Assembly (NCBI GenBank): GCA_963576475.1 | Contig: OY754968.1 | Span: 13,682,616-13,746,615 of the forward strand | Origin: Molanna angustata | Taxonomy: Eukaryota > Arthropoda > Insecta > Trichoptera > Molannidae | Direction of reading: 5' to 3' | Length of the DNA stretch: 64,000 bases | Shown: positions 1-11,232 of the stretch, piece after piece | Position numbering within the stretch: position 1 is the first letter of the stretch | Layout of the letters: each line of letters begins with the position of its first letter | Program-made: the position numbers and the translations under genes | Notes under the pieces: generated by a model | Database searches by the model: none | What the model was told of the DNA's origin: nothing | What the model saw: only the letters and a program-made list of their open reading frames with translations

Positions 1-263
1 TCCACGGATATGTACTTCAATTATCATACAAAATGTGTAACTACTCTGTTCATATTCAAGATCCACTATTAAAATTGAGGGATACGAATATAGATATTTT
101 TTCCCCTCTGATATTCGCAGATACATATATCTTGCACATCTCTCATTACTTTTAACTATATAGATGTATATTTTATTTGTTCTGTAGAAATATTGCACAA
201 TATGTACCTACTATAATATTGATATCTAATCAACACTTCATTTTCAAAAAATTTCAATTTCAG

Positions 264-3200
264 GTTGTCACGGATTAGAAAATGAAGGTTGGTTTGATCC
301 ATGGTCTTTATTAATGGGATTTAAACGTAAAGCCATACACTTAGGTGCAGATTATTTGAATGCTGAAGTTGTTGGTTTTAATTTTAAAAAAGATCCTTAC
401 GTTACCGGGCAAGGTATAGATGCGGGAAGTTTCAACAAACTCACAACACTCATAGTCAAAACACCTGATCAAAAAATAAGAGAAATAAAATTTGCCTTTT
501 GTATATTGGCAGCAGGAGCTGATTCTGGGGCTATTGCTAAAATGGCAAATATTGGAACTGGAAAAGGCCTTCTATCATTACCATTACCGGTAGAACCAAG
601 GTATTTTTATGTTTATTTTCTTATTAATCTTTTTTGTCTTTAACTTTCTATTATAATAAACTCATTTGTAATCAAAACTTGTAACATATAATTTCCGGTA
701 AATAAATTGAGCTATAAGTTGCGATTTACGCATATACCAACAAAAACATAAATTTGCACTCTATGCACCCCACATGATGTGTTCAAGAGTGCCGCTAAAT
801 ATACATGTAGGTACTTAATTTCTTTCAGGTATTGATGCCTGTATCAAAATTGAAAAATATTCATAATCATTTTTGAAACATTTTTTATTTGACCATCTTT
901 CTGCCCGTACTGGAATTTTTTAATTGATTTTTAACTATGTTGCTGACCAGTTAGAGCTCTGAAATTTTCAGAATTTGTATTTTACTTCAGCTTGATTTAT
1001 TCGATATTTTGAAAATTTGAGCAATTTTGTATTTCATATAAAGTTAAATTATGTTGAATAGGTACACTTTTGTATTTTTCTTATAACATTTTACTAGGCC
1101 AGGCATATTAGCATAAAAATAGGGTCTCAGATGCAAATTTTGCTATAGTTTTTATTTTTTCACCCTTTATGTATTTCGGGTCGCTGAACACGAATTTGAA
1201 GTTTGCGGGCAAAAATTTTGCCGGGAACTTTGTTTTTTGGGCATTTTTTGACGAAATTTTGGCACTTTTTTTCAGTTTTCTGCCTATATCGCAAAAATAA
1301 AGCAATTTTTCGGCAAATCATTCAAGACAAAATTATAGCAGATAAAATTTCCTATATTTCTTGTTCATAACGTTTTTTTGTAAGACTAACCGTTTCGCCG
1401 CTAGAGCCCGCCCGAAAGGGACCATATTTTCATATGGTTTTTTGGGCACTTTTTGACGAAATTTTCGCACTTTTTTTCAGTTTTCGGCCGATATCGCAAA
1501 AATAAAGCGTTTTTTTTCGGCAAATCATTCAGGACAAAATTAAAGTAGACAAAATTTCCTATATTTCTTAATCATAAAATTTTTTTGTAAGACTAACCGT
1601 TTCGCCGCTAGAGCGCGCCCGAATTGGGCCATATTTTCATATGGTGAAATTAACCGATTACGCAGAAATCGCCCTTGCTGTGATACTTAAATCGCTGTAA
1701 CAATTTATTAAATTATACAATTTATTTGCTACAAAAGTACATTTTTCATAAAAACGTTTTTCTTTGGAAGACTACCCTATTGATTTTCAACCATCGTGCC
1801 GTGGCATTTTTGTGTGCCGCGAAATTCTTAAGGTGTGACGCCAAATTTTAGAAATGTATATAATTAGTAAATGGGGCTATTATCATCAGTGCTGTAAGGC
1901 CTAGATCCTTTTTGTCTAATTTATATGTTGTGTTAGCAGCATTCCTATAAAAATTTTGGATCCCGAAAATTATCGGATGTATTGAGTTCGCTGGAGTTCT
2001 TCTACCACCCTAACAACAGAATCGAGGGTTTTATGCAGTTCATTTAACGCAGATTACAACACTCACACGATACACATTCCATGTCATGGGAGGGATGTAT
2101 ACTATTGGCCCGGCTTCTGTAGTTCCTACAGATGCCACCATTTCCAGAAACAAATATACGAGCTGCAGAGGTCTTTAGAAGATTTGGTCATTTGACTTTG
2201 AAACATTTTGAGACGAAACAGGGTTGTGATGGACTGAAGGAAATCAAGTTGAAAGACCTGTCAAGCGAATTTCAAACATCACCGAGCACCTATCCCTCAG
2301 CAGTTGAAGTTCTGTGGCTGTACAGCAAACACATGGAATTCGGCATTATTCCAGGATGGAGTGGATTTATGGAGCAAGCGACAAAGGACCTCCTCTTCGA
2401 AAAAACGTATAATGCTTGCCTTCCTTTCATCAACTCTCCTCCCTCTGATTATGGCACAATCTGCACCGCGATGCTGAAATCTGTTGAGAAGTGTCGTGCA
2501 AAAGGTCAGACGTGATGCTTCATAACATTCGACCGACCCCTGTACTTAAAGGCAAGGTTCATTGCAGCTAACAGCAACGACCCCAGGCTGAAATATGTGG
2601 TGCCTCAACTGGGCGGATTTCACCTACTTATGTGTGACTTAGGGTCAGTCTGTTACTCAATGGATGGTAGTGGATGGATGGATTTGGTTAACACCTGCTA
2701 TTCGATGAATTCAATAAAAAAAATGATGACAGGGCACGCCTATTACAGAGCAGTCAGAGCCCACATTTTAGCTCACACTGCACTGATGAAAATTGTAATG
2801 AAAACGATAACTCTCTCCCCAGACTTAGAATCAAATTTAGCTAAAGTGTTATATGATTTTGATATATCCCTGATCTAGAGCGATGTAGAGAAATCAGAAA
2901 GAAGGTCTTTAATCAACTGGAACAGCTAAAAACACGTGGTCCTACCGCCAAGCTATCGTATATCGAAAGGGTTCAGTATATCGAAATGGTCAATCTTGTT
3001 AAACTATTCATTCTGGCTGAGAGGACAGGAAATTGGGAGTTACACCTGGAAGCAGTCTGGAGAATGCTGCCGTGTATTTTCATGCCTCATGACACCACTT
3101 CCGTTACTCAAAATGCGCTCACTTGTATCTCCAGGATATGATAAACTCGAAAGTAACAATGTTTCCCGATGAATATTACAAGTTTACATCTGAAGGTTTT

Positions 3201-6200
3201 TTACAGTATGACGGATCGCTAACAAATTTTGGTCAGGGATGTGGACTGATATGGTCATTGAGCAGTTTCTAATGAGGAGCCTGAAGGTGCAAAGAGGCCT
3301 GACTCATGGACGTGGGGTACAAGAAAGTATTCAAACCAGATAGGCCATTTCATTTACATGTTTGTGAGTAAATAGAAAACTACTGTGGTGTTTCATTTGA
3401 GACTTCCCATTAACATCATGGCCTATCAAGTACAAGCTCTATTCGGGATGATAAGGATTTTGCCAAGATGTATGCGTGGTTGCAGGAACACTTTCCATTC
3501 CCAGAAAGCCCAAAATTATTTTCTCTGGGTACAGGCATTCTAGGTGATGAGAGGGTAAATTGTCACGAAGCGTGGGAGAAATGCATGAGGGCCATCGAAA
3601 TATGTGTTAAAAATGTCAAATTCCAAAGGAGTGACCGAGTCCAACCTTTTGCCATAATGATCAAAGATTTGTGATCAAAGTAGGCAACAACATTGTACCC
3701 ACATTAAAAAAGTTCGCGGAAAGGTGCTGAATGGTGCTAATGGCGCGGAAAGAATGTAAAATAAAATAATATTTACTTATTATAAAAACAACAGTTTGTT
3801 TATAAGGGATAAATAACAAGTAAATAATAAGTATATTTTTTGTAATAAATTTGAGATTGATTTTATTATAATTTTTACTAATTATATACATTTCTAAAAT
3901 TTGGCGTCACACCTTAAGAATATCGCGGCACACAAAAATGCCGCGGCACGGTGGTTGAAAATCAATAGGTTAGTCTTCCAAAGAAAAACGTTATTTATGA
4001 GAAATGTACTATTATACAAATGATATAATGTAATAAATTGTTACAACAGTCAAGTATTACAGCAAGGGCGATTTCCGCGAAAACGGTGAATTTCACTAGA
4101 TATAGAAGTATGGCCCCTTTTGGGTGCACTCTAGCGGCGAAACGGTGAATCTTAAAAAAAAAACTTTTTAACAAGAAATATGAGAAAATAAAAACTATAG
4201 CAAAATTTGCGTCTGAAAATCCTAATATGCCTAGCCTATATACGTAGTAAGGAAAATTTGTGGTGTGATTTTGTGAATATTATTTGTTAAATATTTATTC
4301 ATTTTCCTCATAAAACAAAAATAATTCAAATCATTTATTCATAAAACAAAACTTTTTTTTTCAGAAAACGTTACGTGTACTGTTTTAACAGTCAAGATCC
4401 AAATGTACCAAAGTTAAACACACCAATGACGTTTGATCCAACTGGCACTTATTTTCGCCGAGATGGATTAGGTAACAATTTTATTGCTGGTCGAGCGCCA
4501 TCACCAGATAATGAACCGAGTGTTGATAATCTTGATGTTGATGACAACTTCTTTAACACAGATGTTTGGCCACATCTTGCAACACGAGTTCCTGCTTTTG
4601 AAGGAGTTAAGGTATAGAAAATTAATGTCCTATTTAATCTTTCTCATTTATATGTTTCAATTTCAGCATCAATAGTTATTCTAGGAAATAAATTAGAACA
4701 TATTTGTTGTTGTTTCAAGGACATTTAAGCCTCTTGATATTATTTAAAAGGAAAATCCTGAGAAAGAGTTTTGGCAAAGTATAGGATAATGGACATTGAA
4801 GGATGCGATATAATCATGAACTACAGGCATTATATCATGAACCCAACATTGTAAAGTCATAAAAGTATGTTAACTGCAGTGGTTGGGACATGTCAGCCAA
4901 ATGAATGATGATCATATTCGCAAAAATATTTCTGACACCAATCCAGAGGGCAGGCCCAAGCAAAGATGGCTGGATGACGCAGAAGACGACAAGGGCAATC
5001 GGAATAGCAAACTAGAAGATAATGGTGGAGGACAGGGTCGGCGGGAGAAGGATTCTGGAGGCCAGAACTCACTCAAGGCTGTAGCACCAATGATGATGAA
5101 TAAAAATCAATTTTTTAGATTCCTCATACTCCTGTACCAAAGTATTGTGTTCTCTTGGAATAGTTACTACTTAATTTTATGAGAGCTTCCAATTATTAAT
5201 ACTGTTTCTTCCTTTAAGATGGATGACAACTTATGTTAATGAAGATGTGTCATGTTAAATAGCTCATATATGGTTTAATGTTTAACCCTTTGAACGCTTA
5301 AATCGACTAAAGTCCATGGCTTGTAAAAAAAAAGTTATCTTTTCAAGTTTAGTTGCTCCGCATTTATGGCATGTCTGTGTGATATACAGACCCTTTGTTT
5401 TGTTTTAATATTATGCAGGGGTGGGGGAAAGAGATGCCAAACTTATATCTCTTTTCTTCTCATCATTATAGAGGACAGCATTCATTTTTATTATATGTTT
5501 AACACATTTGTTGACGCTGAATATTTAGAAATATTAGACGATTCTAGTTAATGTTTGGTGAAGTCGTGTATACTGTTGTACTGCTCCTGAGATTATTATC
5601 ATCCCCTGTTGGATACTAAACATGAGTAATTTTCATTAGAATCTTATCATAAACGTTTTTGTGTTTTTATTGTATTATATAGAATTATTATTATTTGCAT
5701 TCAGGTTATATGAAGTAAATGATATGGAAATTGATAAAATATTATAATGAATATTAATTTCTTTTTTGTTATTCTTCTCCGAATTCTGAGTATATAAACA
5801 TATATGCCGTGAAGCCCCTAGGTTGGTGTTTATTGACTTCAAAGTTGAAAAATGTAGAATTGACCATACAACATCTCACAGATCTTGCCTTAAGACTATT
5901 TCGATATGTTAAAAGAAAAAAAATATAAAAGGCTGACAGGAATGGAAAAAGAGGTCGGGGGCGCCCAAGAAAAGGATGGCACGACCATGTGAACGATATT
6001 CTGAAAGAAGGAAATGTTAGAAGTCTGAACAATAGAAGAACATGCATGAGACGTAGCATGAATGTTGACGAGGCGGTGAATGTATGTCAAGATAGAATAG
6101 TGTGGCGTTCTGTTCTCTCTGCCTACCCCGCGAGGGACATGGCGTGATGGTATGTATGTATAAAAGAAATAAATTTTCTGGAACAAATCGACGGTTGGTC

Positions 6201-7224
6201 ATTTCCCCACCTTACCAAATTTGCAGGGAAACCACAAAATCAATTTACATGATATTTGTATTTACATTGTAACTCTTTTACTTACTTCTCCGTTAATTAA
6301 TAATTGCAGGTAACTGGTTCATGGGCAGGATTTTATGAATATAACACCTTTGATGAAAACGGTATTATTGGAGGTCATCCATATTATGGAAATTTAATTT
6401 TTGCCACAGGATTTAGTGGTCACGGTGAGAATATCATAATTTTGAATACTATTTTTTATTTTATTTTAACTGATGAAATTACATTTGAGTCATAAAATCA
6501 TGGAGAGATGGAGTACTTGGATTCTGGAGGACCTCAGAAGAAGAGTTCTTCCAATCTCAGAGAAATCCCAATCCAGACTTATTTGATTCTTTTAAGGTTA
6601 ATATTTTACAGTTATAATTAATTTGATAATCTTATAATTACGATCAATAAGAACATAAAATATTAGTTTAATTAAATGAAAAATAAAAAGCTGTGAGGCA
6701 CCGGCTTAGAATAGTGCTTCCACTCTTTTCTATTATTGTTTTCGAGTGTCCCGTAAGAGCTGGATAATCGAAAATACAACAGGCAACAATAACATCTGAC
6801 ATAGTTCAGCAATGAGGTTCACCACCCATTCTGAATGTAATGCCTTTTAGGTGAGACGAGACTGGTGTGTGGGTATACACAGATGTGTTGTGCTCCCTTT
6901 TATAAGGCAATGCACACCCGCACACCTTTCGCTGGTTACCCCACATTGTGGGATATGCCGTGATGGTATGAATGAAAAAATAAATTTTCCCATTAAATAT
7001 ATTCAGAGTGCCTCTTTCAAAAACAGACAAACTGTGAAAATAATATTGATGGAACTTGAAGAAATTAATAATTTATTCTTTCAGGTATCCAACAAGCACC
7101 GGCAGTTGGTTTAGCAGTCTCAGAAATACTTTTTGATTGTGTTTATAACAATATTGATTTGACAAGGTTGGGTTTTGACAGATTTTTAATAAATAAACCA
7201 ATATATGAATCAAATATATTTTAA
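264..7224 (+). CDS. FOXRED1: FAD-dependent oxidoreductase domain-containing protein 1 (3' part; 5' exons lie before the window)
   Basis: Four exons are visible: 264-600, 4365-4611, 6310-6424 and 7085-7224 (stop TAA 7222-7224). All have AG acceptors, the three internal donors are GT, and the phases agree (2, 0, 1). The joined reading frame matches the C-terminal half of FOXRED1, including PVEPRKRYVY across the first junction, then [19 protein letters not shown], then [19 protein letters not shown], which is the terminal FAD-binding segment of the DAO-type fold. The family is a mitochondrial flavoprotein needed to assemble respiratory complex I. The N-terminal dinucleotide-binding motif and targeting peptide lie upstream of the window. 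Intron 264-side acceptor phase means one base of the first codon comes from a missing exon. The 3.8-kb intron 601-4364 holds a TIR transposon; introns 4612-6309 and 6425-7084 hold LINE tails and a HINE fragment. The coding exons themselves show no breaks. Confidence 0.95.
1246..1643. repeat. Two tandem copies of a ~200-bp unit inside the left arm of the TIR element
   Basis: Positions 1246-1436 and 1442-1643 are near copies. Both run from TTTTTGACGAAATTTT through CGGCAAATCATTCA and TTTCGCCGCTAGAGC to CCATATTTTCATATGG. The opposite arm contains only one copy of the CGCCGCTAGAG block, so the duplication occurred in the left arm after the element formed, or a related deletion occurred in the right arm. 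Confidence 0.75.
2132..3674 (+). pseudogene. Decayed gene of an invertebrate repeat-associated protein family, carried by the TIR element
   Basis: Open blocks at 2132-2515, about 2518-2878, 2880-3165, 3178-3330 and 3468-3674 encode consecutive parts of one protein, broken by stops and frameshifts. Recognisable segments are [88 protein letters not shown] and GLTHGRG. I know these motifs only from multi-copy uncharacterised invertebrate proteins that often sit next to zinc-finger or transposon sequence. The biochemical role is unknown and no catalytic triad could be assigned. The stop after AKGQT at 2513-2515 and an in-frame TGA near 3168 show it is non-functional here. Its position between the inverted arms suggests it is the element's own gene or captured cargo. 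Confidence 0.6.
4865..5102 (+). pseudogene. RTE-like LINE 3' tail (fragment)
   Basis: The reading frame contains [17 protein letters not shown] and [13 protein letters not shown], the typical C-terminal end of RTE-like reverse transcriptase polyproteins, and ends in a GATGATGATG-type 3' tail (5088-5100). Only the last hundred or so codons are present, as expected of 5'-truncated retroposition. It lies in the intron between the second and third visible FOXRED1 exons. Confidence 0.65.
5767..6196 (-). mobile_element. Old HINE-like fragment split by a LINE tail
   Basis: Positions 5767-5918 match the 5' terminal part of the HINE family (TCCGAATTCTGAGTA, TTGACTTCAAAGTTG, TTTCGATATGTTAA). The match resumes at 6170-6196 (AACAAATCGACGGTTGG). 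The intervening 5919-6160 is a LINE tail. TAAAAGAAA occurs on both sides (5910-5918 and 6161-6169), which is a clear 9-bp target-site duplication. The order of events is therefore readable: HINE first, LINE second. Confidence 0.75.
5919..6160 (+). mobile_element. 5'-truncated LINE tail with 9-bp target-site duplication
   Basis: The + strand encodes [17 protein letters not shown], then [19 protein letters not shown] and WRSVLSAYP, a non-LTR C-terminal tail. It ends at GGCGTGATGGTATGTATG, the 3' end shared with copies at 41516-41851, 42096-42176 and others. The flanking repeat TAAAAGAAA marks a real insertion into an older HINE copy. Confidence 0.75.
6691..6988 (+). repeat. LINE 3'-end repeat, copy 1 (family with GTGATGGTATG tail)
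   Basis: About 295 bp starting CTGTGAGGCACCGGCTTAGA and ending TGCCGTGATGGTATGAATGA. A second copy in the same orientation lies at 11761-12047. The short reading frame ([19 protein letters not shown]) looks like the end of a retrotransposon polyprotein. It sits in the last visible FOXRED1 intron. Confidence 0.7.
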
Positions 7225-7259
7225 TCATATTATGTATAAGAATTTTCTATTGTATATGT

Positions 7260-7275
7260 TTTATTTGTAAATAAA
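7260..7275. promoter_or_regulatory. Overlapping convergent polyadenylation signals of FOXRED1 and TMCO1
   Basis: AATAAA for FOXRED1 lies at 7270-7275, 46 nt past its stop. TTTATT at 7260-7265 reads AATAAA on the minus strand, about 62 nt past the TMCO1 stop. If both are used, the two transcripts overlap at their 3' ends. A second AATAAA lies in the FOXRED1 coding sequence near 7188, probably unused. Confidence 0.6.
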
Positions 7276-7326
7276 TATACGTAAATCTATGTTGATGAGA
7301 ATAGTAATAAAAAGTTATTTTTCTTC

Positions 7327-10028
7327 CTATTTAAATTGTCCTGGTGTTGTCCCAAATAATGCACCTCCTTGTTTGGAAGCAGCACGAGACGGAGCAAATC
7401 CAAGTAGTTTTTGAATATTTTGTCTGAAAAATTTCTCATTTCAAACATCTGACTAACAAAGGGCAAAAGAAATGACTAAAAAGGAAATCTAATAAATTAT
7501 TAATTGATTAAGAGCAATTTGCTTTTACACAATTTGTAATATGTAAGTAGCACAATTTGTTAAACAAATGATTCTGTATATGCAAATCTTGAATTCAATC
7601 ACAAAAGATTTGTATTGAGATTTTAGTCTAGATTTAAAATATTGCAACTTGTTTATAGGTGTGATAATTAGCACAGTGAAGCATGTTGTTTGCCTGAGAA
7701 GTAAGTATATAAAAATAAAATGCTATGTATTTTACCTTATAGACATTGTACACAATATATACAGGAAAATAAAAGAACATTCTGTGTAATCATCTCCAGG
7801 TAAGTTACGGTGACTAAGTCCTTGGATCCAAGAAATAGGTTGAAATGGTAATCTTGCTACAACACGTCCATCAAATCTAAGGTAAAATTTTTATCATTAC
7901 ATACAACTATATGATTTAGTAGACCAAAATGAGATGAAATATAGACTTATACAGATAGCAGCAAATATCTTCAGAATGTCACGAGGATGCGCAGAGTTTA
8001 AATTTGTGTTTTTTTGCTTGGTTAGTATATGTGCAAACCATCCCCCCTCCACGATGAAAATTCTCAAGTTATTTGACTGAAACTATATCATTAATACATA
8101 CAAGAAATTATAATGTGATGCTGAATAACTTACATATTGTTAAACATACTCAATAATGCAGTAAATGCAAAACCAATTGCAAACATTGACTTCATTTTTA
8201 CTAAAGAAAGATCTCTATTATTATTTTTTAGTCTTTCTTCCTCTCGTTCAATTTTCTTTTTTATTTGTTTATCCAATGAATCACCATGAACTTCCTTTCG
8301 TCTCTCTACTGTAACAAATTTTTCAAAATTTAAATAAAATCTGATTCAACCGTTAACATTTTATGTACCAGAGAATTTGGTGACATTTTACAAAAACGGC
8401 CGCACATTTGTGCAACTACAATAATAGTAAAAAAAATTTACTCCATATAATCACAATGATAAATATTTTTTTTAACATAACATCAATTTCAGTAGAAATA
8501 AAATAGTAATTCACTCTCAATGTATTATTATTAGTGCTTTGTAGAGTTAATAACTTGGGTCTCCTCAAACACTAAAAAAAATTACTTCCAGAATAATTGA
8601 TCTAAAAGGCATAGTTACATCTTTTGCTCTGTTTTTCAACTTCTGATTTCAACTTTTGATATTTTTCTGTTCTGTAAACCATGATCCATGTTAGGCCTGA
8701 AATAAAAATATTAATTGTATAAATGTGAATACCATTGCTACACGCTCCTATTTTCAGGGTAACTACTAACAGTAGAAAATAAGAATATAACATGCGACCC
8801 GATGTGATAACACTCAAATTGAATCATATAATTTATGCAGACTTAACACTTCACCTCATTTATAACCCGGAGAAGAGAGAATTAATATATAACATATGAC
8901 TTAGACAACTTAACACTATGCCAAGCTAAATACAATTTTTTAACTCATCTTATGAATCAAAATATCAAACAATTTTCTTATCACACTACATTACGGAACA
9001 AAGTCATGACATACATTCAAAAGGTTTAATTGCTATCTGGCAATTCATTTAAGATGTATGCGATATAGATATACTCTACAAATCTAATATTATCTACCAA
9101 TTCCTTGTACTTGTTTAGTTTATATTGGTGGTCTTTTGGAATATTTGTGTCCCATGGAACAGTCAGCTCCACATAAATAACTCTTTTCAATGAAAGAGAG
9201 TATATTTTCAAGTCAGACCTAAGAGATGATATATTCAGATCTCCTTTGGAAGGGTATATCTCTATGCTCTAGTATCCATCAGGATATTCCAGTCATCTGA
9301 CTTATTAATTATTGATACGGATGTATTCAAAACACGTAATGTAAAGGAAAACCATACAGAACTAAAAGTAATATGACGACTATGTGAAAATTCATAATAC
9401 CCGCCAAAAAAATGACACTTTGACAGCGGAGCGACTTTCACCATACTATTTCATAATGACTTGGGCGACATTGGTGTGTGTCAACAGTGATTCCGAACGG
9501 GTAGAGTGAATCGCTCGATGTAATCCGAACGCTTCGGATGATGCTCTAACATCGTAAATCTAAAAGCGCAACCCTGGTGTTAGACCGGTCACTGATTAAT
9601 TTTATTGATGTTCAATAGGATTAATGTCAAGACTTGTTATTTTTTTTGTAATGATAACTTTCTGGTCGTTTATCTGTCACCTAAAAAGATTTCTAATGTG
9701 AAACCAGGGGGGCATGTCTGGTCCAACCGGCGAAATCAAAACCCTCACGATTACCCATATCATGGATATAATTATTATATGGAGTTCTATAATATCTTTA
9801 GATGTCATAGAACTCCATATGATAATTATATCCATGATATGGATAATCACGAGGGTTTTGATTTCGCCGGTTGGACCAGACTGCCCAAAGAACAATATAA
9901 TAAATTTCATACAGATCGAAATTGTGTATGTCATATATTTTTAAATAAATAAGCTCATAAATCATACCCTCTCCGAGAAACGCAGTACATATCGATATAA
10001 ATACAATCAATAAAGTGTCACTCCACAT
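7327..10028 (-). CDS. TMCO1: Calcium load-activated calcium channel / transmembrane and coiled-coil domain protein 1
   Basis: Five exons on the minus strand: 9968-10028, 8619-8696, 8134-8308, 7736-7876 and 7327-7423. All splice sites are GT/AG and phases agree, giving 552 nt or 183 residues, close to the usual length. The start MWSDTLLIVFISICTAFLGE is the conserved N-terminal membrane segment. VYRTEKYQKLKSEVEKQSK and IERE..LKNNNRDLSLVKMK form the basic coiled coil. MFAIGFAFTALLSMF is the second membrane segment, followed by SWIQGLSHRNL and CSFIFLYILCTMSIRQNIQ. The family acts in the ER membrane; it has been described as a calcium-leak channel and as part of the multipass translocon (Oxa1-related, DUF106 fold). 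Intron 1 (8697-9967) contains a 177-bp near-perfect palindrome and a Harbinger-like fragment; a related transposon starts about 280 bp upstream of the start codon. Confidence 0.96.
9325..9553 (+). mobile_element. Fragment of Harbinger-like family 1 (right end)
   Basis: Matches the right end of the element at 10311-11232, with blocks GACGACTATGTGAAAA, CCCGCCAAAAAA, TGATTCCGAACGGG and GAATCGCTCGATG. The outermost terminal inverted repeat is missing. It lies in TMCO1 intron 1. Confidence 0.65.
9710..9886. repeat. Long near-perfect hairpin (about 87-bp arms, short loop)
   Basis: The left arm begins GGGCATGTCTGGTCCAACCG and the right arm ends CGGTTGGACCAGACTGCCC. The arms pair along about 87 bp with only a handful of mismatches around a loop of a few bases (CTTTAG). 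Each arm also contains its own shorter palindrome around CATGGATATAATTAT. It lies in TMCO1 intron 1, so the transcript would fold into a long dsRNA stem. It may be a foldback MITE or an hpRNA-like locus; no coding function is supported although both strands happen to be open here. Confidence 0.85.
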
Positions 10029-10310
10029 TGTAGTCAGTATACCACAAAAAAAGAAAATTGAATCGTAATTCTACAGATTTAGAAATAGTAAATACTTTAT
10101 TTATTTATTGATGCACCAAATAAAAACTGCTCAATAAATGTGATAGCCAAATATTTATCAATATCATTCAATCAAAAACGTTTCGTCTTAAAAGTATATA
10201 AAATCTATAATAAACGATGTATCAAAATTATGGATATTTTTGACCGTCACCCAAATTTTCTTGACTACTTGACAATCCACAAACGTGTAATAGAAAATTC
10301 CAAAGATATT

Positions 10311-11232
10311 GGCCGCGTTCTAAATCAGAGTGAATCGCTCTACCGGTGCGACCTGAAGTTGCAAACAGAGCGACATTTGGGCGATGTGTAATCCGAACGG
10401 TACTGAGCGATGTTGGGGTGACTTAAAATTACGCGGGCGCGGGAAATTTAAAATTACAAGGTTGGTGTTACTTTAGTTGTGTCATTTTGGTCGAAAATTA
10501 TAATAAAATAGTGGTTGTATCATTTGTTTTGGTGTTCATCGGATGTTTTCATTATAATTACGAGAGAACAATTTATTAACTATTAATTTTAAAAGTATTA
10601 AACGTGTTGTGACAAGTGATTCGTATTATTCGTAAGTATTTACGATTTTTTCTTGTGTGTGCATAGTTTTCACGAGCTTTTCGTGTTTTGGGCATTCAAA
10701 AATTGTTTATTTCCCTTAAAATGATCACCACTCATTTAAAAATGCATTATTTTCATAAAACAAAATACACTTACTGTTGATGTATTAAATAATAACCTTC
10801 CACATTTCTTTGTGGTTAACCATTATCATCCATGATAAATTTGTATGAATTTATATTCATTGAATATCTTTTTGTAAATTATAATAAATAAATAATTCAA
10901 GAAATTAAATTATAAATACAAATAAAACCAACTAAAACCATACCAAACTAAAAGTGTTGACGACTATGTGAAAAATTATAAATTGCCGCCAAATAAAATG
11001 TCACATTGACTATGCGAAAATTCATAAATCCCGCCAAAAAATTTGAAAATTTGACAGGAGCGACATTCACCCTACTATTTCATCGAGCGACTTGGGCGAC
11101 ATTGGTGCGAGTCAACCGTGATTCCGAACGGGCAGAGTGAATCGCCGCGCGAATCGCTCGATGAATTCCGAACGCTTAGGATGACGCTCCAACATCGCCG
11201 AGCGATCGCCGAGCGTCTTTACGAACGCTACC
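10311..11232 (+). mobile_element. Harbinger-like family 1, copy A (non-autonomous, 922 bp)
   Basis: Left end GGCCGCGTTCTAAATC and right end (reverse strand) GGTAGCGTTCGTAAAG form imperfect terminal inverted repeats. Subterminal GC-rich blocks (GAATCGCTC, CGATCGCCGAGCG) contrast with the AT-rich centre. There is no transposase ORF. An inverted copy lies at 41173-42852, where a TTG duplication flanks the ends; flanks here (ATT/TAT) do not match, so the duplication may have decayed. Its left end begins about 280 bp upstream of the TMCO1 start, so it may overlap that promoter region. A 3-bp duplication and GG-type ends suggest PIF/Harbinger, but this is inference. Confidence 0.7.

Larger units (their letters stand above)
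1097..4236. mobile_element. 3.1-kb DNA transposon-like element with long terminal inverted repeats
   Basis: The left arm (1097 to about 1860) and right arm (about 3895 to 4236) are inverted copies. They start GGCCAGGCATATTAG and, on the other strand, GGCTAGGCATATTAG, and share long blocks such as TTTGCTATAGTTTTTATTTT and TTGGCGTCACACCTTAAGAA. The element is flanked by TA on both sides (1095-1096 and 4237-4238), which would fit a TA target duplication, although a 2-bp match in AT-rich DNA is weak proof. The left arm is longer because about 200 bp inside it is duplicated in tandem. The centre (2132-3674) carries a decayed gene. It sits inside a FOXRED1 intron. The superfamily is not assigned. 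Confidence 0.75.

Noticed and set aside
9605..9952. 115-residue protein and overlapping antisense frames
   Set aside because: The open frames arise from the long palindrome, which mirrors the same sequence on both strands.
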